Shown here: in pieces, positions 1 through 8,371 of the stretch
How the letters are laid out: each line of letters begins with the position of its first letter
How positions within the stretch are numbered: position 1 is the first letter of the stretch
NCBI RefSeq assembly: GCF_029504575.1
Contig: NZ_JAQFII010000001.1
Coordinates: 248,001-312,000, forward strand
Direction: 5' to 3'
Source of the DNA: Streptomyces sp. SPB162
Lineage (GTDB): Bacteria > Actinomycetota > Actinomycetes > Streptomycetales > Streptomycetaceae
Length of the DNA: 64,000 nt
Program-made: the position numbers and the translations under genes
The notes under the pieces: model-generated
The model's input: the letters and a program-made list of their open reading frames with translations, nothing else
What the model was told of the DNA's origin: nothing
Databases searched by the model: none

Positions 1-922
1 GCGCGCGACGTCCCAGCTCGCCGAAGTCCTGGCGCACGGTGGTCAGCGGCGGGGAGAAGTAGGCGGCCTCGGAGATGTCGTCGAACCCGATGACGCTGAT
101 GTCACCGGGGATCGCCCGGCCCGACTCGTGCAACGCCCGGAGCAGGCCGAGCGCCATGTGGTCGTTGGCGCAGAACACCGCCGTGACCTCGGGGTCCGCG
201 GCCAGCCCCAGCCCGGCCTCGTACCCTGAGCGGGCGCTCCAGTCCCCGCTCCGCACCGTGGGCACCGGCGCGCCCGCCGCCTCCAGCGCCCGGCGCCAGC
301 CGTTCTGCCGGGCGGTGGTCTCCAACCAGCCGGGCGGGCCCGCGACATGATGCACCGTCGGGTGCCCGAGGTCGAGCAGGTGCCGGGTGGCCGCCAGAGC
401 GCCCGACTCGTTGTCGATCGCCACCACCGGCACGTGGGACTCGCTGCCGGAGCCGACCGCGACCACCGGCACCACGGTCGAGAGTTTGCCGAGCGCGCTG
501 ACCGCCGACGTCTGCGGCGCGATCACCGCGATACCCTCCACGCCTTGGTCACGCAGCCGGTCCACGGCTTCCTGCACCGATCGGCTGTCCAGGGACCGCA
601 GACTCGCCACACTGACGAAGTAGCCCGCGCTGCGCGCCGCCTGCTCGATCCCGTCGAGCATCGAGGCGGGCCCGTAGAGCACGCTGCCGAAGCTGACGAC
701 GCCCAGTGTCTGGGAGCGCCGGGTGACCAGGGCCCGCGCCGCCGAGTTGGGCCGGTAGTCCAGCTGGCGGATCGCGGCGAGCACCCGGTCGCGGGTCTCC
801 TCGCGTACGTGCGAGGCCCCGTTGAGGACCCGCGACACCGTCTGGTGGGACACGCCCGCGACCCGGGCCACGTCCGCCATCACCGGCGGACGCGCTTCGG
901 GATCCATCCGCCCGCTACCCAC
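1..922 (-). CDS. LacI/GalR-family repressor, 3' end cut by window edge
   Basis: DNA-binding repressor that presumably controls the adjacent sugar-utilisation genes. The N-terminal LacI helix-turn-helix is clear at about residues 13-60 (MADVARVAGVSHQTVSRVLN, then YRPNSAARAL). A periplasmic-binding-protein-like effector domain follows (TLGVVSFGS, VPVVAIDNESGA, ISVIGFDDI) and is still open at base 1, so about 307 codons are visible. I chose GTG at 922 because GAGGAGGGG lies 9 bases upstream; ATG at 907 is in frame but has no good ribosome binding site. The likely operators are the GGAGAGCGCTCTCC palindromes at 2508, 6766, 6970 and 59804, which have the symmetric central CG typical of LacI-family sites. 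The effector sugar cannot be read from sequence; a beta-glucan oligosaccharide is an inference from the neighbours. Confidence 0.93.
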   Translation of the reverse strand, partial: MGSGRMDPEARPPVMADVARVAGVSHQTVSRVLNGASHVREETRDRVLAAIRQLDYRPNSAARALVTRRSQTLGVVSFGSVLYGPASMLDGIEQAARSAGYFVSVASLRSLDSRSVQEAVDRLRDQGVEGIAVIAPQTSAVSALGKLSTVVPVVAVGSGSESHVPVVAIDNESGALAATRHLLDLGHPTVHHVAGPPGWLETTARQNGWRRALEAAGAPVPTVRSGDWSARSGYEAGLGLAADPEVTAVFCANDHMALGLLRALHESGRAIPGDISVIGFDDISEAAYFSPPLTTVRQDFGELGRRA

Positions 923-1158
923 GTGTCAGTACCCCTCCTCGGCGATTCCCGGCGGCCGCCCGTCCTGGGGCGACCTTCGTACGGTCACTGGGGAAGAGTC
1001 TATTTGTTCGCGATCACAGAACAAGGCACGAACCCGCGACGGTGTGAGCGCCGACTGGGGTCGGTCCGAGCCTGGTTCGGCACCTACCCGGGAAGGGCGC
1101 CGCTACCGCTACCATGATCATCTCGGCGGATCTGCCGAGTTCGTTCCTTGGGGGAATC

Positions 1159-1618
1159 TTGCGTTTCCAGTACACCGTCGCGGCCTGCGCCGCCGCGCTC
1201 GCCGTCCTGATCGTCCCGCTCGCCGCCACGCCCGCCGCGGCCGCCCTGCCGACCACCTCGGACACCGTGACGGAGCACGAATTCTCCGGGCACATGGACA
1301 TCGGGTGGCGGGTCCAGCCGTACCGGCTGGACCCCATTCAGATCACTCTGAAGGACACGGCGACGGACGGCTACTCCATCGGCATCCGGCTGGTCACGTA
1401 CGGCGAGAACGGCAAGATCATCTGGAAGTTGCGGACCATCCCGGCCGGCCAGGACACCGCCTACTGGACGACGTACGCCGAGCCGGGCGGTTACATCAGC
1501 TCCGGCCTACTTCGACGTCTGCAAGATCAAGGTGAGCACCGGCACCCTCTGGTCCTGCGAGTCCTCGAGGGTGATGAACGCCCCGTTCGACGACTCCTCG
1601 GTGAGTCGACTGGGCTGA
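1159..1618 (+). pseudogene. Secreted protein of unknown function, split by a +1 frameshift
   Basis: An N-terminal signal peptide is visible (charged start, hydrophobic core, AAA-like cleavage region ATPAAAAL), followed by a small extracellular domain (HEFSGHMDIGWRV, KIIWKLRTIPAGQDTAYWT). At about 1504-1505 the frame with high GC3 jumps by one base. Before it the frame ends GGYISS; after it the good frame reads AYFDVCKIKVSTGTLWSCES and stops at 1618. Without a shift the first frame runs on to 1752 with AT-rich third positions and Arg/His-rich junk. An extra G in GG at 1504-1505 explains this. I recognise no family. The start is uncertain: TTG 1159 follows GGGGGAA closely; ATG 1114 is in frame but lacks a binding site. 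A strong terminator follows at 1643. Confidence 0.6.
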
Positions 1619-1642
1619 GCACCGACACCACCCTGCCACGCG

Positions 1643-1674
1643 AAGGGGGCGCCCGCTCATCCGGGCGCCCCCTT
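1643..1674 (+). terminator. Intrinsic-type terminator hairpin
   Basis: Thirteen-base perfect stem (1643-1655 paired with 1662-1674) around a 6-base loop, 25 bases after the frameshifted secreted-protein gene. Confidence 0.75.
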
Positions 1675-1762
1675 CCGCATGCCCTTACGCGGCGCCGGCC
1701 CGCCTGCCGCGAGGACTCCGCCCCCGCTCGCCGGGATGGGCCGGGAGTGTGACAGTGGAGAG

Positions 1763-2038
1763 ATGAGCTGGGCGTCGTGGACAACCACAGGAGTCTTCGC
1801 CGGGCGCGGCGGGGTGCGCACCGATGAGGTGGGGATCCTGACGGGCGACCTGTCCGTGCACACCACGTGGACCGGCGACGAGGCACGCATCGCCGTGCAG
1901 TACAGCGGCTCGTCGGACTGGTTCACCATGACGGGCAGCCCCATCCCCTGCCCGTCAGAGGCGGAGAGTCGGAACCTGCACGACGAGGTGGTCGAAGCGG
2001 TCCGCGCCGGCACGGCCGCGACCGTCCCGCCGCACTGA
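1763..2038 (+). CDS. Small hypothetical protein, 91 aa
   Basis: Short soluble protein with no signal peptide or membrane segment. It starts MSWASWTTTG, has a central RIAVQYSGSSDWFTM segment and ends in an acidic helix (SRNLHDEVVEAV). GC3 bias is strong throughout, which supports real coding. ATG 1763 is preceded by GGAGAG, rather close. I do not recognise the family. It lies alone between the terminator at 1643 and a 14-bp repeat array, and nothing nearby suggests a role. Confidence 0.6.
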   Translation: MSWASWTTTGVFAGRGGVRTDEVGILTGDLSVHTTWTGDEARIAVQYSGSSDWFTMTGSPIPCPSEAESRNLHDEVVEAVRAGTAATVPPH

Positions 2039-2088
2039 CCGCCGACACCGTCCCCCCGCACCGACGCCGGACACCGGCACGGCGGCCG

Positions 2089-2228
2089 GTCCCTGACCCT
2101 CGGAGCCCTGACTTCCGGGGCCAGCCCCCCAGGCCCAGACCCTCAGGCCCAGACCCTCGGGTCCCGACCCGCAGGCCCTGACCCTCCGGCCCTGATCCTC
2201 GGGCCCTGACTCCCATGCTCTGACCCCC
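2089..2228. repeat. Degenerate 14-bp tandem repeat array
   Basis: About ten consecutive 14-base units of the type AGGCCCTGACCCTC. Units at 2131 and 2145 are identical (AGGCCCAGACCCTC); those at 2159, 2173, 2187, 2201 and 2215 differ at two to five positions, and the three before 2131 are more degenerate. The array fills part of the 503-base gene-free stretch 2039-2541. The rest of that gap holds an imperfect operator at 2353 and the DUF1996 promoter. Confidence 0.75.
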
Positions 2229-2352
2229 AGGCCGTGGACCGCCGTGGACCTCAGCCGCCGAACCTCAGCCCCCGGTCCCCCGCAGGGGCTGAGTGGGCTG
2301 TCCGCAGCACTCCGTGCGACGAACGATCACGGCCTTCCGCCCCGACGGTGGC

Positions 2353-2366
2353 GGAGAGCGCTCCCC
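2353..2366. promoter_or_regulatory. Imperfect second copy of the LacI-type operator
   Basis: GGAGAGCGCTCCCC shares the centre of the palindrome at 2508 but has a broken right arm. It lies 155 bases further upstream of the same gene, a spacing that could allow looping. Weak evidence on its own. Confidence 0.35.
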
Positions 2367-2465
2367 CGCCGGGGTCCGCCGTCACCCCGCCAGGGGTCCC
2401 ACCCCGGGGACCAGTGGCACATTTCCATCGAATAAGTCTCTTTCTGCCGGTGAGTTCACCTTCTA

Positions 2466-2521
2466 TTGACATGTTCGCGCGCCCGGCGAAACACTGTGGG
2501 CGCTTTCGGAGAGCGCTCTCC
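2466..2521 (+). promoter_or_regulatory. Promoter with LacI-type operator for the DUF1996 gene
   Basis: A TTGACA box lies at 2466-2471 and a weak -10 candidate near 2490. The perfect 14-base palindrome GGAGAGCGCTCTCC at 2508-2521 sits where transcription would start. The ribosome binding site AGGAGG follows at 2530. The same order recurs at the other three sites in the window. Confidence 0.7.
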
Positions 2522-2541
2522 CGCATGTCTAGGAGGCCCGC

Positions 2542-3582
2542 ATGGTTCGCAAGTCCAAACTCTTCTCCGGTGGTCTGATCGCCACCGCCGCCGCGCTGGT
2601 CGCGTTCGGGTTGAACACGGTCGGCGCCACCGCCACCCCGACCGGCGACCCCGCCGCTCGGGCGGCGTCCCACCTCGGGCACACCGCCGCCATGATGGCG
2701 GCGCCGGCCGGCACGTATGTGCTCGCCGATCCGCAGGTCACCGGGGTCGTCCCATCCCAGGCGACCCCGCCCAACCGGTACTTCCACGAGTTCCAGGCCA
2801 ACTGCTCGGTCACCCGCAACATCCCCGACGACCCGATCGTGTACCCCGGTCAGCCCGGCGCCTCGCACGACCACACCTTCATGGGCAACACCACGACGGA
2901 CGCCAACAGCACCCAGGCCTCGCTCAACGCGGGCGGCACCTCGTGCAAGGCGCCCGGCGACAAGAGCGGCTACTGGATGCCGACGCTCTACAACGGCAGT
3001 CAGGTCATCAAGCCCATCGGCCCGCAGGTCATCTACTACAAGACCAACCTGATCGACTACACCAGTGTCCGTCCGTTCCCCAAGGGCCTGCGCTTCGTCG
3101 TCGGCAGCCCGATGGCGACCGCGGACCAGTTCCGGCAGGACAAGGGCTATGTGGCGGGCTGGGAGTGCGGTGACAGCTACCACAACATCGACTTCCCCGT
3201 GACCTGCACGCCGGGGAGTCAGCTCAACATCCGCTACCAGGCGCCCAGTTGCTGGGACGGCAAGTACCTGGACACCCCCGACCACAAGAGCCACATGGCC
3301 TACCCGGTCAACGGCCGCTGCTTGGCGGACCACCCGGTCGCCCTGCCGATGATCGAGTTCAAGATGGCCTTCCCGGTCTCCGGGGACATGTCCCGGGTCC
3401 ACCTCTCCAGCGGCAGGGCCTTCTCGTTCCACTACGACTTCTACAACGCGTGGGACGCGCCGACCCTGGGCGCCCTCGTCAGCCACTGCATCGTCGGCGG
3501 CCTGCAGTGTGACGCCCGCGGCTACGACCAGACCCACCCCGAGGCCGGCGCCGCCCTCAACGACCAGTACGTCCTCCCGTAG
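2542..3582 (+). CDS. Secreted DUF1996-family protein, 346 aa
   Basis: Exported protein with an N-terminal signal peptide (MVRKSKLF, then a hydrophobic core ending near GATATP) and a full DUF1996 domain from about residue 80. Hallmarks are FHEFQANC, DDPIVYPGQPGASHDHTF, the Gly/Trp-rich SGYWMPTLYNG and the late HSHMAYP and HCIVGGLQCDARG blocks. The biochemical function of DUF1996 is unknown to me; it is often found beside secreted glycoside hydrolases in fungi and actinomycetes. AGGAGG 6 bases before ATG 2542 fixes the start. It has its own LacI-type operator and converges on the GH16 enzyme gene across a terminator, so it is probably induced with the sugar locus. Confidence 0.9.
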   Translation: MVRKSKLFSGGLIATAAALVAFGLNTVGATATPTGDPAARAASHLGHTAAMMAAPAGTYVLADPQVTGVVPSQATPPNRYFHEFQANCSVTRNIPDDPIVYPGQPGASHDHTFMGNTTTDANSTQASLNAGGTSCKAPGDKSGYWMPTLYNGSQVIKPIGPQVIYYKTNLIDYTSVRPFPKGLRFVVGSPMATADQFRQDKGYVAGWECGDSYHNIDFPVTCTPGSQLNIRYQAPSCWDGKYLDTPDHKSHMAYPVNGRCLADHPVALPMIEFKMAFPVSGDMSRVHLSSGRAFSFHYDFYNAWDAPTLGALVSHCIVGGLQCDARGYDQTHPEAGAALNDQYVLP

Positions 3583-3630
3583 CACCCGCACCACACCCCC
3601 CACAGCGCCTCTCCGAACGCAGCGACAGCA

Positions 3631-3665
3631 CTCGGCCGGCCCGGTAACCCACCGGGCCGGCCGAG
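3631..3665. terminator. Bidirectional terminator hairpin
   Basis: Fifteen-base perfect stem (3631-3645 with 3651-3665) around loop AACCC, between two convergent genes. Confidence 0.8.
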
Positions 3666-3701
3666 GTCGTCGCCGTTCCTCTCACGAGCCGCCGACAGCC
3701 G

Positions 3702-6700
3702 TCAGCCGTAGACGCCGAACTCGTACAGCGAGTAGCCGTACGTGGTGCCGCGCTGCGTCAGGTTCAGCCGTACGTAGCGGCCGGACGCGTTGACGGTGAG
3801 GTCCTCGATCCCGCCGGTTCCGGCCGTCGTGGAGTACGCCGTGTTCCAGTTGGTCCCGTCGGTGGACGTCTGGATCTGGTACGCCTTGCCGTAGGCGCCC
3901 TCCCAGCCGAGTTGCACGTGGTGCAGCGCGGTGACCTGGCCCAGGTCGACCTGGACCCACTGCGGGTCGCTCCACTCGCTCGCCCAGCGGGTGTCCCACT
4001 TGCCGTCGGTGGTGTTGGACGGCGGGAAGGGCGCGCCGTTGCCCTGTGACTGGTAGGTCGACGCCGTGGTGGGCTTGCCGAGGGCGACGTTGGTGCCGTT
4101 GACCGGCGGGGCGGTGACCCGGAAGGACTTGGTCTCGATGCCCACGTTGCCGTGGCCGTCGAAGGCGTAGACGTAGACCTTCCACACACCCAGCGTCTTC
4201 GGGGCCGTGACGGTGAAGCGGCCGTCGCCGGTCTGGGTGAAGGTGACCTGCTGGAAGCCGGTGTTCCCGTCGACGTACTTGCTGGTGTACATCAGCTGGT
4301 AGCGCAGTGCGTCACCGTCGGGGTCGGAGGTGGTGGTGCTGACGGTGAAGGTGCCGCCCGCCGGCACCGTCGTGGTGTTGCCGAGGCTCATGGCGTTGAT
4401 CACGGGTGGGGTGTTGGCCTGCGGGGTGCCGCCGTAGTCCTTGGCGACGGAGTAGTAGGCGAGCCGCTTCCAGCCGCTGGGGCGGACGTTGAACCAGACG
4501 CCGCCGAAGTCGTTCTCGTTGCCGTAGTGGAAGAGCGTGGCGCCGAGCGCGACCCCGGTGTGGCCGGCGATGCAGTTCCAGGCGCTCAGGTAGCCGTCGC
4601 GCTTCTGGAGGTCGGTGGGCTCGGTCGGCACGCCGTTGGCGTCGTTGGGCACCTCCCACTCGCCGGCCTCGCCGGACTCGGTGACGATGTACGGCTTGGT
4701 GTAGCCGCCGTCGGTCCAATTCTTCTTCACGTCGCAGACCGCGCCGTAGGAGTTGACGGCGTACAGGTCCAGGCTCGGGGTGCTCGCCTTGTAGTACGCC
4801 CAGGCTCCGGTCCAGGCGTCGGTGGAGGTGACCGGGTGGTTGGGGTCGATCGCGTGGATCGCCTGGGTCACCTGCTCGACGAACTGGGCGTAGGCGACGC
4901 GCTGCTGCTCGATCGCGGCGCCCGTGTAGTGGTCCTGCATGGTGAGCAGCACCTCGTTGCCGACGTCCCACATCAGGACACCGGGGTGGCTCTTGTAGGT
5001 GGTCACCCATTTCTTGATGTCGGCGAGGGTGTTCGCCTTGTACGCGGTGTCGTTGACGTAGTCAGCGCCCTGGTTGAGCCAGAAGCCGTTGATGACCTTC
5101 AGACCGTAGGCGGAGGCACTGTCCAGCAGCGCCTTGCTGCCCGCGTCCGTGCCCCAGTCGCGCAACGTGTTGACACCCATCGACCGCAGGTCGCGCAGGT
5201 GGGCGTCGGCCGTGTCGTTGGAGGGCCCCCAGGTGATGCCCTTGACCTGGTACGGAGCGCCGTTGACCTTGAGCTGCCAGTTGCCCTGGCCGCCGGTGAC
5301 GTGGACGTCACTGGCGCCGGTGGGCACCGGCGGGTCGGTGAGCGGCGCGGGCGCCGGACCGGTGATCTGGGAGACGGTGACCTGGCCCACGCTGAGCGTG
5401 CCGCCGGAGCTGGTGGCGGCGTTCGGGGAGGTACAACCGCAGACGCCGTTGGGGTACGAGCCGCCGATCGACAGGTTCAGGGAGAGGAAGAAGCCGTGGT
5501 GCACGGCCGCGTTCCAGGTGCTGACCCCGGTCTGGGACTCGTTGACCTGCCAGATCTGCTTGCCGTCGAGGTACCAGCGGATCTGTTCGTCGGACTTCGA
5601 GCGGTCGATGATCTCGGAGTAGGTGTGGAAGCCGGTCTGGCAGCCGATGCAGCTCGCCAGGCCGCTGCTCAGGCCGCCGTACTCGTCGCAGTTGCCGCCG
5701 GGGGCGGTGCCGCAGTGCAGGGTCGCCGCCTGCTGGCTGCGGCCGTGGACGTCGGCCATGATGTCGGTCTCGCCGACGGCGGGCCAGGCGGCGGGGTTGC
5801 CGCGGTAGCCGGCGCCGGTGGCGCGGAAGGACGGCCAGTAGCCGATCGCGTTGGCGGGGTTGGGCTGCTTGATGGTCGCGGAGATCTGCAGCTGTCCGCC
5901 GGCGGGTGCGGCGAAGTCGCTGCGCTGGGTCTCGATGCGGCCCGAGGTCCACGCGTCGCGGTTCCTCAGCGCGGTGATGTTCAGGTTTCCGCTGCCGTCG
6001 AGGCCGACGTTGGCGGTGGAGTCGGACGCGGTCTCCACCTCGCCGGTGCCCCAGTTCGCCGGGCCGCCGGGGTAGGACGTGCCGGTCCGGGTGATCCAGT
6101 TGGCGGCGGAGGGCGAGGTGTTGGCCGCGCCGGTGAAGTCCTCGTTCCACACCGTGGTCCAGTCACCGGCCGGGGGGTCGGTGGGCGGGGGGTCGGTGGG
6201 CCCGCCCCCGGCGCCGTAGACCTGGAACTCCCACAGCGAGTAGCCGTAGCCGTTGACCCGGGCGGTGCCGTACATCCGCACGTAGCGGCCGGTGGCCGAG
6301 ACGGCGAGGGTCTCGGTGCCGCCCGCGCCGGTGGTCGTGGAGTAGGGCGTGGTCCAGGTGGTGCCGTCCACGGACACTTGGATCTTGTACGCGGTCGCGT
6401 GGTTCTCCCACTTCAGGACGACCTGGCTGATAACCGACGAACTGCCGAGGTCGACCTGGAGCCACTGCGGGTCGCTCCACGCGCTGGCCCAGCGGGTGCC
6501 GTTGTCGCCGTCGACCGCGGCGGCGGCTGCCAGGCCGCCCCCTTCGGCGGACGAGGCGAGCGCGGGCCTGCCCTGCGACAGCAGAACGGGAGCGGCGGCG
6601 TGCGCGCGGCCGGCCGGTATGACCAGCGCGTACAGCGCGAGACACAGCGCGATCACGAGAGGGGTGGTCAGTCGGAGTGCGGGAGGGAGGCCGCCGTGCC

Positions 6701-6728
6701 GTGCGGCGGCGCAGGGGGGAGGTCGCAT
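3702..6728 (-). CDS. Secreted multidomain F5/8C-GH16-TIM barrel-F5/8C protein, 1008 aa
   Basis: Exported polysaccharide-active protein. Order: signal peptide to about 45; F5/8 type C (discoidin/CBM32-like) module 46-172; Pro-rich linker; GH16 jelly roll about 190-455; a second catalytic TIM barrel of the GH2-C/GH5-like clan about 475-770, with WDVGNEV (E592) and IVTESGE (E684) as likely acid/base and nucleophile; an Ig-like segment; and a C-terminal F5/8C module. In the GH16 domain the usual ExDxxE motif reads GETDIMAD: E320 and D322 are present, but the acid/base Glu is Ala325 (codon 5754-5756). GH16 catalysis may therefore be lost and the TIM barrel may do the work. I start at ATG 6728, because the in-frame ATG at 6803 lies in the promoter, upstream of the operator at 6766. 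Substrate inferred: beta-1,3-type glucan. Confidence 0.9.
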   Translation of the reverse strand: MRPPPCAAARHGGLPPALRLTTPLVIALCLALYALVIPAGRAHAAAPVLLSQGRPALASSAEGGGLAAAAAVDGDNGTRWASAWSDPQWLQVDLGSSSVISQVVLKWENHATAYKIQVSVDGTTWTTPYSTTTGAGGTETLAVSATGRYVRMYGTARVNGYGYSLWEFQVYGAGGGPTDPPPTDPPAGDWTTVWNEDFTGAANTSPSAANWITRTGTSYPGGPANWGTGEVETASDSTANVGLDGSGNLNITALRNRDAWTSGRIETQRSDFAAPAGGQLQISATIKQPNPANAIGYWPSFRATGAGYRGNPAAWPAVGETDIMADVHGRSQQAATLHCGTAPGGNCDEYGGLSSGLASCIGCQTGFHTYSEIIDRSKSDEQIRWYLDGKQIWQVNESQTGVSTWNAAVHHGFFLSLNLSIGGSYPNGVCGCTSPNAATSSGGTLSVGQVTVSQITGPAPAPLTDPPVPTGASDVHVTGGQGNWQLKVNGAPYQVKGITWGPSNDTADAHLRDLRSMGVNTLRDWGTDAGSKALLDSASAYGLKVINGFWLNQGADYVNDTAYKANTLADIKKWVTTYKSHPGVLMWDVGNEVLLTMQDHYTGAAIEQQRVAYAQFVEQVTQAIHAIDPNHPVTSTDAWTGAWAYYKASTPSLDLYAVNSYGAVCDVKKNWTDGGYTKPYIVTESGEAGEWEVPNDANGVPTEPTDLQKRDGYLSAWNCIAGHTGVALGATLFHYGNENDFGGVWFNVRPSGWKRLAYYSVAKDYGGTPQANTPPVINAMSLGNTTTVPAGGTFTVSTTTSDPDGDALRYQLMYTSKYVDGNTGFQQVTFTQTGDGRFTVTAPKTLGVWKVYVYAFDGHGNVGIETKSFRVTAPPVNGTNVALGKPTTASTYQSQGNGAPFPPSNTTDGKWDTRWASEWSDPQWVQVDLGQVTALHHVQLGWEGAYGKAYQIQTSTDGTNWNTAYSTTAGTGGIEDLTVNASGRYVRLNLTQRGTTYGYSLYEFGVYG

Positions 6729-6765
6729 ACCGGGAGTCCTGTCCGGGACGTGGGGGTGAGAGCTG

Positions 6766-6819
6766 GGAGAGCGCTCTCTGAGTGGAGTGATGGTTTCCTT
6801 CACGTTTCCGGAGTGTCAA
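6766..6819 (-). promoter_or_regulatory. Promoter and LacI-type operator for the GH16 fusion gene
   Basis: On the minus strand TTGACA occupies 6819-6814. The near-perfect palindrome GGAGAGCGCTCTCT lies downstream at 6766-6779, before ATG 6728. This is half of the 301-base divergent control region 6729-7029; the other half drives the transporter. Confidence 0.7.
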
Positions 6820-6932
6820 GCGCTGTGACGGATCGGGCGTCCTGAGGATGCTCCACCTCCGTGTTTTGTCACGCTTTCGGGCACTGCGGAGACCAGGACG
6901 TTGATTTACCGCTCCGCATCCGTCGCGAACCC

Positions 6933-6987
6933 TTGACAGCCACGCCCCTTCGGCAGGAATCTACGCCAGCGGGAGAGCGCTCTCCCG
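6933..6987 (+). promoter_or_regulatory. Promoter and 18-bp LacI-type operator for the sugar importer operon
   Basis: TTGACA at 6933-6938 and an AGGAAT-like -10 at about 6955, then CGGGAGAGCGCTCTCCCG at 6970-6987, an 18-base perfect palindrome and the longest of the set. It controls the solute-binding protein, two permeases and GH3 gene. Confidence 0.75.
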
Positions 6988-7029
6988 ACCCCGACGCCGC
7001 TCTCCCTCCCCAGCCACCGAGGACCCACC

Positions 7030-8328
7030 ATGCGCGAGACCCTCACCGGACGCACCACCCGGCTTACCGCCGTCGGCGCCACGCTCGCGGGCGCGCTGCT
7101 CGTCACCGCCTGCGGCGGCAGCGGCGCCAAGCCCGCGGCCGACAGTCCGGACGCCAAGATCACGCTCACCGTCAACCTCTTCTCCGACTTCGGCTACAAG
7201 GACCTCTACGCCCAGTACCACCAGTTGCACCCCAACATCACGATCAAGGAGAACCGCGCCGACATGGGGGCGCACCACCAGAACCTGCACGCACACCTGG
7301 TGGCCGGCAGCGGCACCGCCGACATCGAGGCCGTCGAGATCGGGCAGATAGCCGGCTTCCAGGGGCAGGCGGGCAAGTTCGTGAACTTCCTCGACCACGG
7401 CGTCGACAAGAGCCAGTGGGTTCCGTCCAAGACCAAGCCCGCCGGCAGCAAGGACGGTTCGTCCCTGTACGGCCTCGGCACCGACATGGGCGGCATGGCG
7501 CTCTGCTACCGCAGCGACCTCTTCAAGAAGGCGGGCCTGCCCACCGACCGCGACCAGGTCTCGGCGCTGCTCACGGACTGGAACGCCTATTTCGCCGCCG
7601 GCAGGCAGTTCCTGGCCAAGAGCCCCGACAAGAAGGCCAAGTGGTTCGACGCGGGCAGCAACGTCTTCTCCGCCATGGCCGCGCAGTCCCCGCAGGGCTT
7701 CTACGACGAGTCGGGCAAGGTGATCGCCGACTCCAACCCGGCCGTCAAGCAGGCCTTCGACCAGGTCGCCGGTGCCGTCAAGGACGGCGAGTCCGCCGGG
7801 GTCGCGGCCTTCACGCCCGCCTGGGACACCGGATTCCAGAAGAGCCAGTTCGCCACCGTCACCTGCCCCGCGTGGATGAGCTACGAGTTCAAGGCCAACC
7901 CGCCCGCCGACGGCGGCACGTGGGACATGGCCAGGATCCCCGGCGGCGGGGGCAACTGGGGCGGTTCCTACCTGACGGTGCCGACCCAGAGCAAGCACAC
8001 GGCGGCCGCCGTCGAGCTGGCCAAGTGGCTCAGCGCGCCCGCCCAGGAGGCGTGGCTGTTCAAGAACAAGGGGTACTTCCCGTCCGACCAGGCCCTGTGG
8101 AGCCAGCCGGACATCGCCTCGTTCACCGACCCGCTGTTCAACAACGCCCCCACCGGCAAGATCTTCTCCGAGTCCGCGAAGGCACTGAATCCGCAGCCGC
8201 TGGGCGCGCACGGTGGTGACATCGGCAACGTCTTCGGCAACGGCCTGGTCTCCGTGGAGCAGGGCAAGGCCACCCCGGACAAGGCCTGGAAGAACTCGCT
8301 CGCCGAGATCGCCAACATCGGCGGCTGA
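7030..8328 (+). CDS. ABC sugar-importer solute-binding lipoprotein, 432 aa
   Basis: Captures oligosaccharide outside the cell and delivers it to the two downstream permeases. A lipoprotein signal peptide ends in the lipobox LVTAC (Cys28). The mature part has the family-1 extracellular binding protein pattern (ITLTVNLFSDFGYKDLY, HLVAGSGTADIEAVEIGQ, DMGGMALCYRSDLFKKAG, WDMARIPGGGGNWGGSYLTV). First gene of the operon, with an 18-base LacI-type operator 43 bases upstream. No ATPase gene is in the locus. Streptomyces importers of this class normally share the general ATPase MsiK, so that is the expected partner. A beta-glucan oligosaccharide ligand is inferred from the linked GH16 and GH3 genes. 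Confidence 0.93.
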   Translation: MRETLTGRTTRLTAVGATLAGALLVTACGGSGAKPAADSPDAKITLTVNLFSDFGYKDLYAQYHQLHPNITIKENRADMGAHHQNLHAHLVAGSGTADIEAVEIGQIAGFQGQAGKFVNFLDHGVDKSQWVPSKTKPAGSKDGSSLYGLGTDMGGMALCYRSDLFKKAGLPTDRDQVSALLTDWNAYFAAGRQFLAKSPDKKAKWFDAGSNVFSAMAAQSPQGFYDESGKVIADSNPAVKQAFDQVAGAVKDGESAGVAAFTPAWDTGFQKSQFATVTCPAWMSYEFKANPPADGGTWDMARIPGGGGNWGGSYLTVPTQSKHTAAAVELAKWLSAPAQEAWLFKNKGYFPSDQALWSQPDIASFTDPLFNNAPTGKIFSESAKALNPQPLGAHGGDIGNVFGNGLVSVEQGKATPDKAWKNSLAEIANIGG

Positions 8329-8371
8329 TCCGCCCGGCCTCCCGAACCCCGTCCGCAAGGAGTACGCCGCC

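Noticed and set aside
1000-1020. A LacI-type operator in front of the LacI gene itself (autoregulation)
   Set aside because: Looked for GAGAGCGCTCTC between 923 and 1158 and found none; only weak A/T-rich promoter-like sequence is present.
4152-6845. A very long plus-strand frame of about 900 codons opposite the GH16 fusion
   Set aside because: Antisense shadow: its Gly/Val/Ala/Arg-only composition reflects the high-GC3 minus-strand gene, with no domain recognised.
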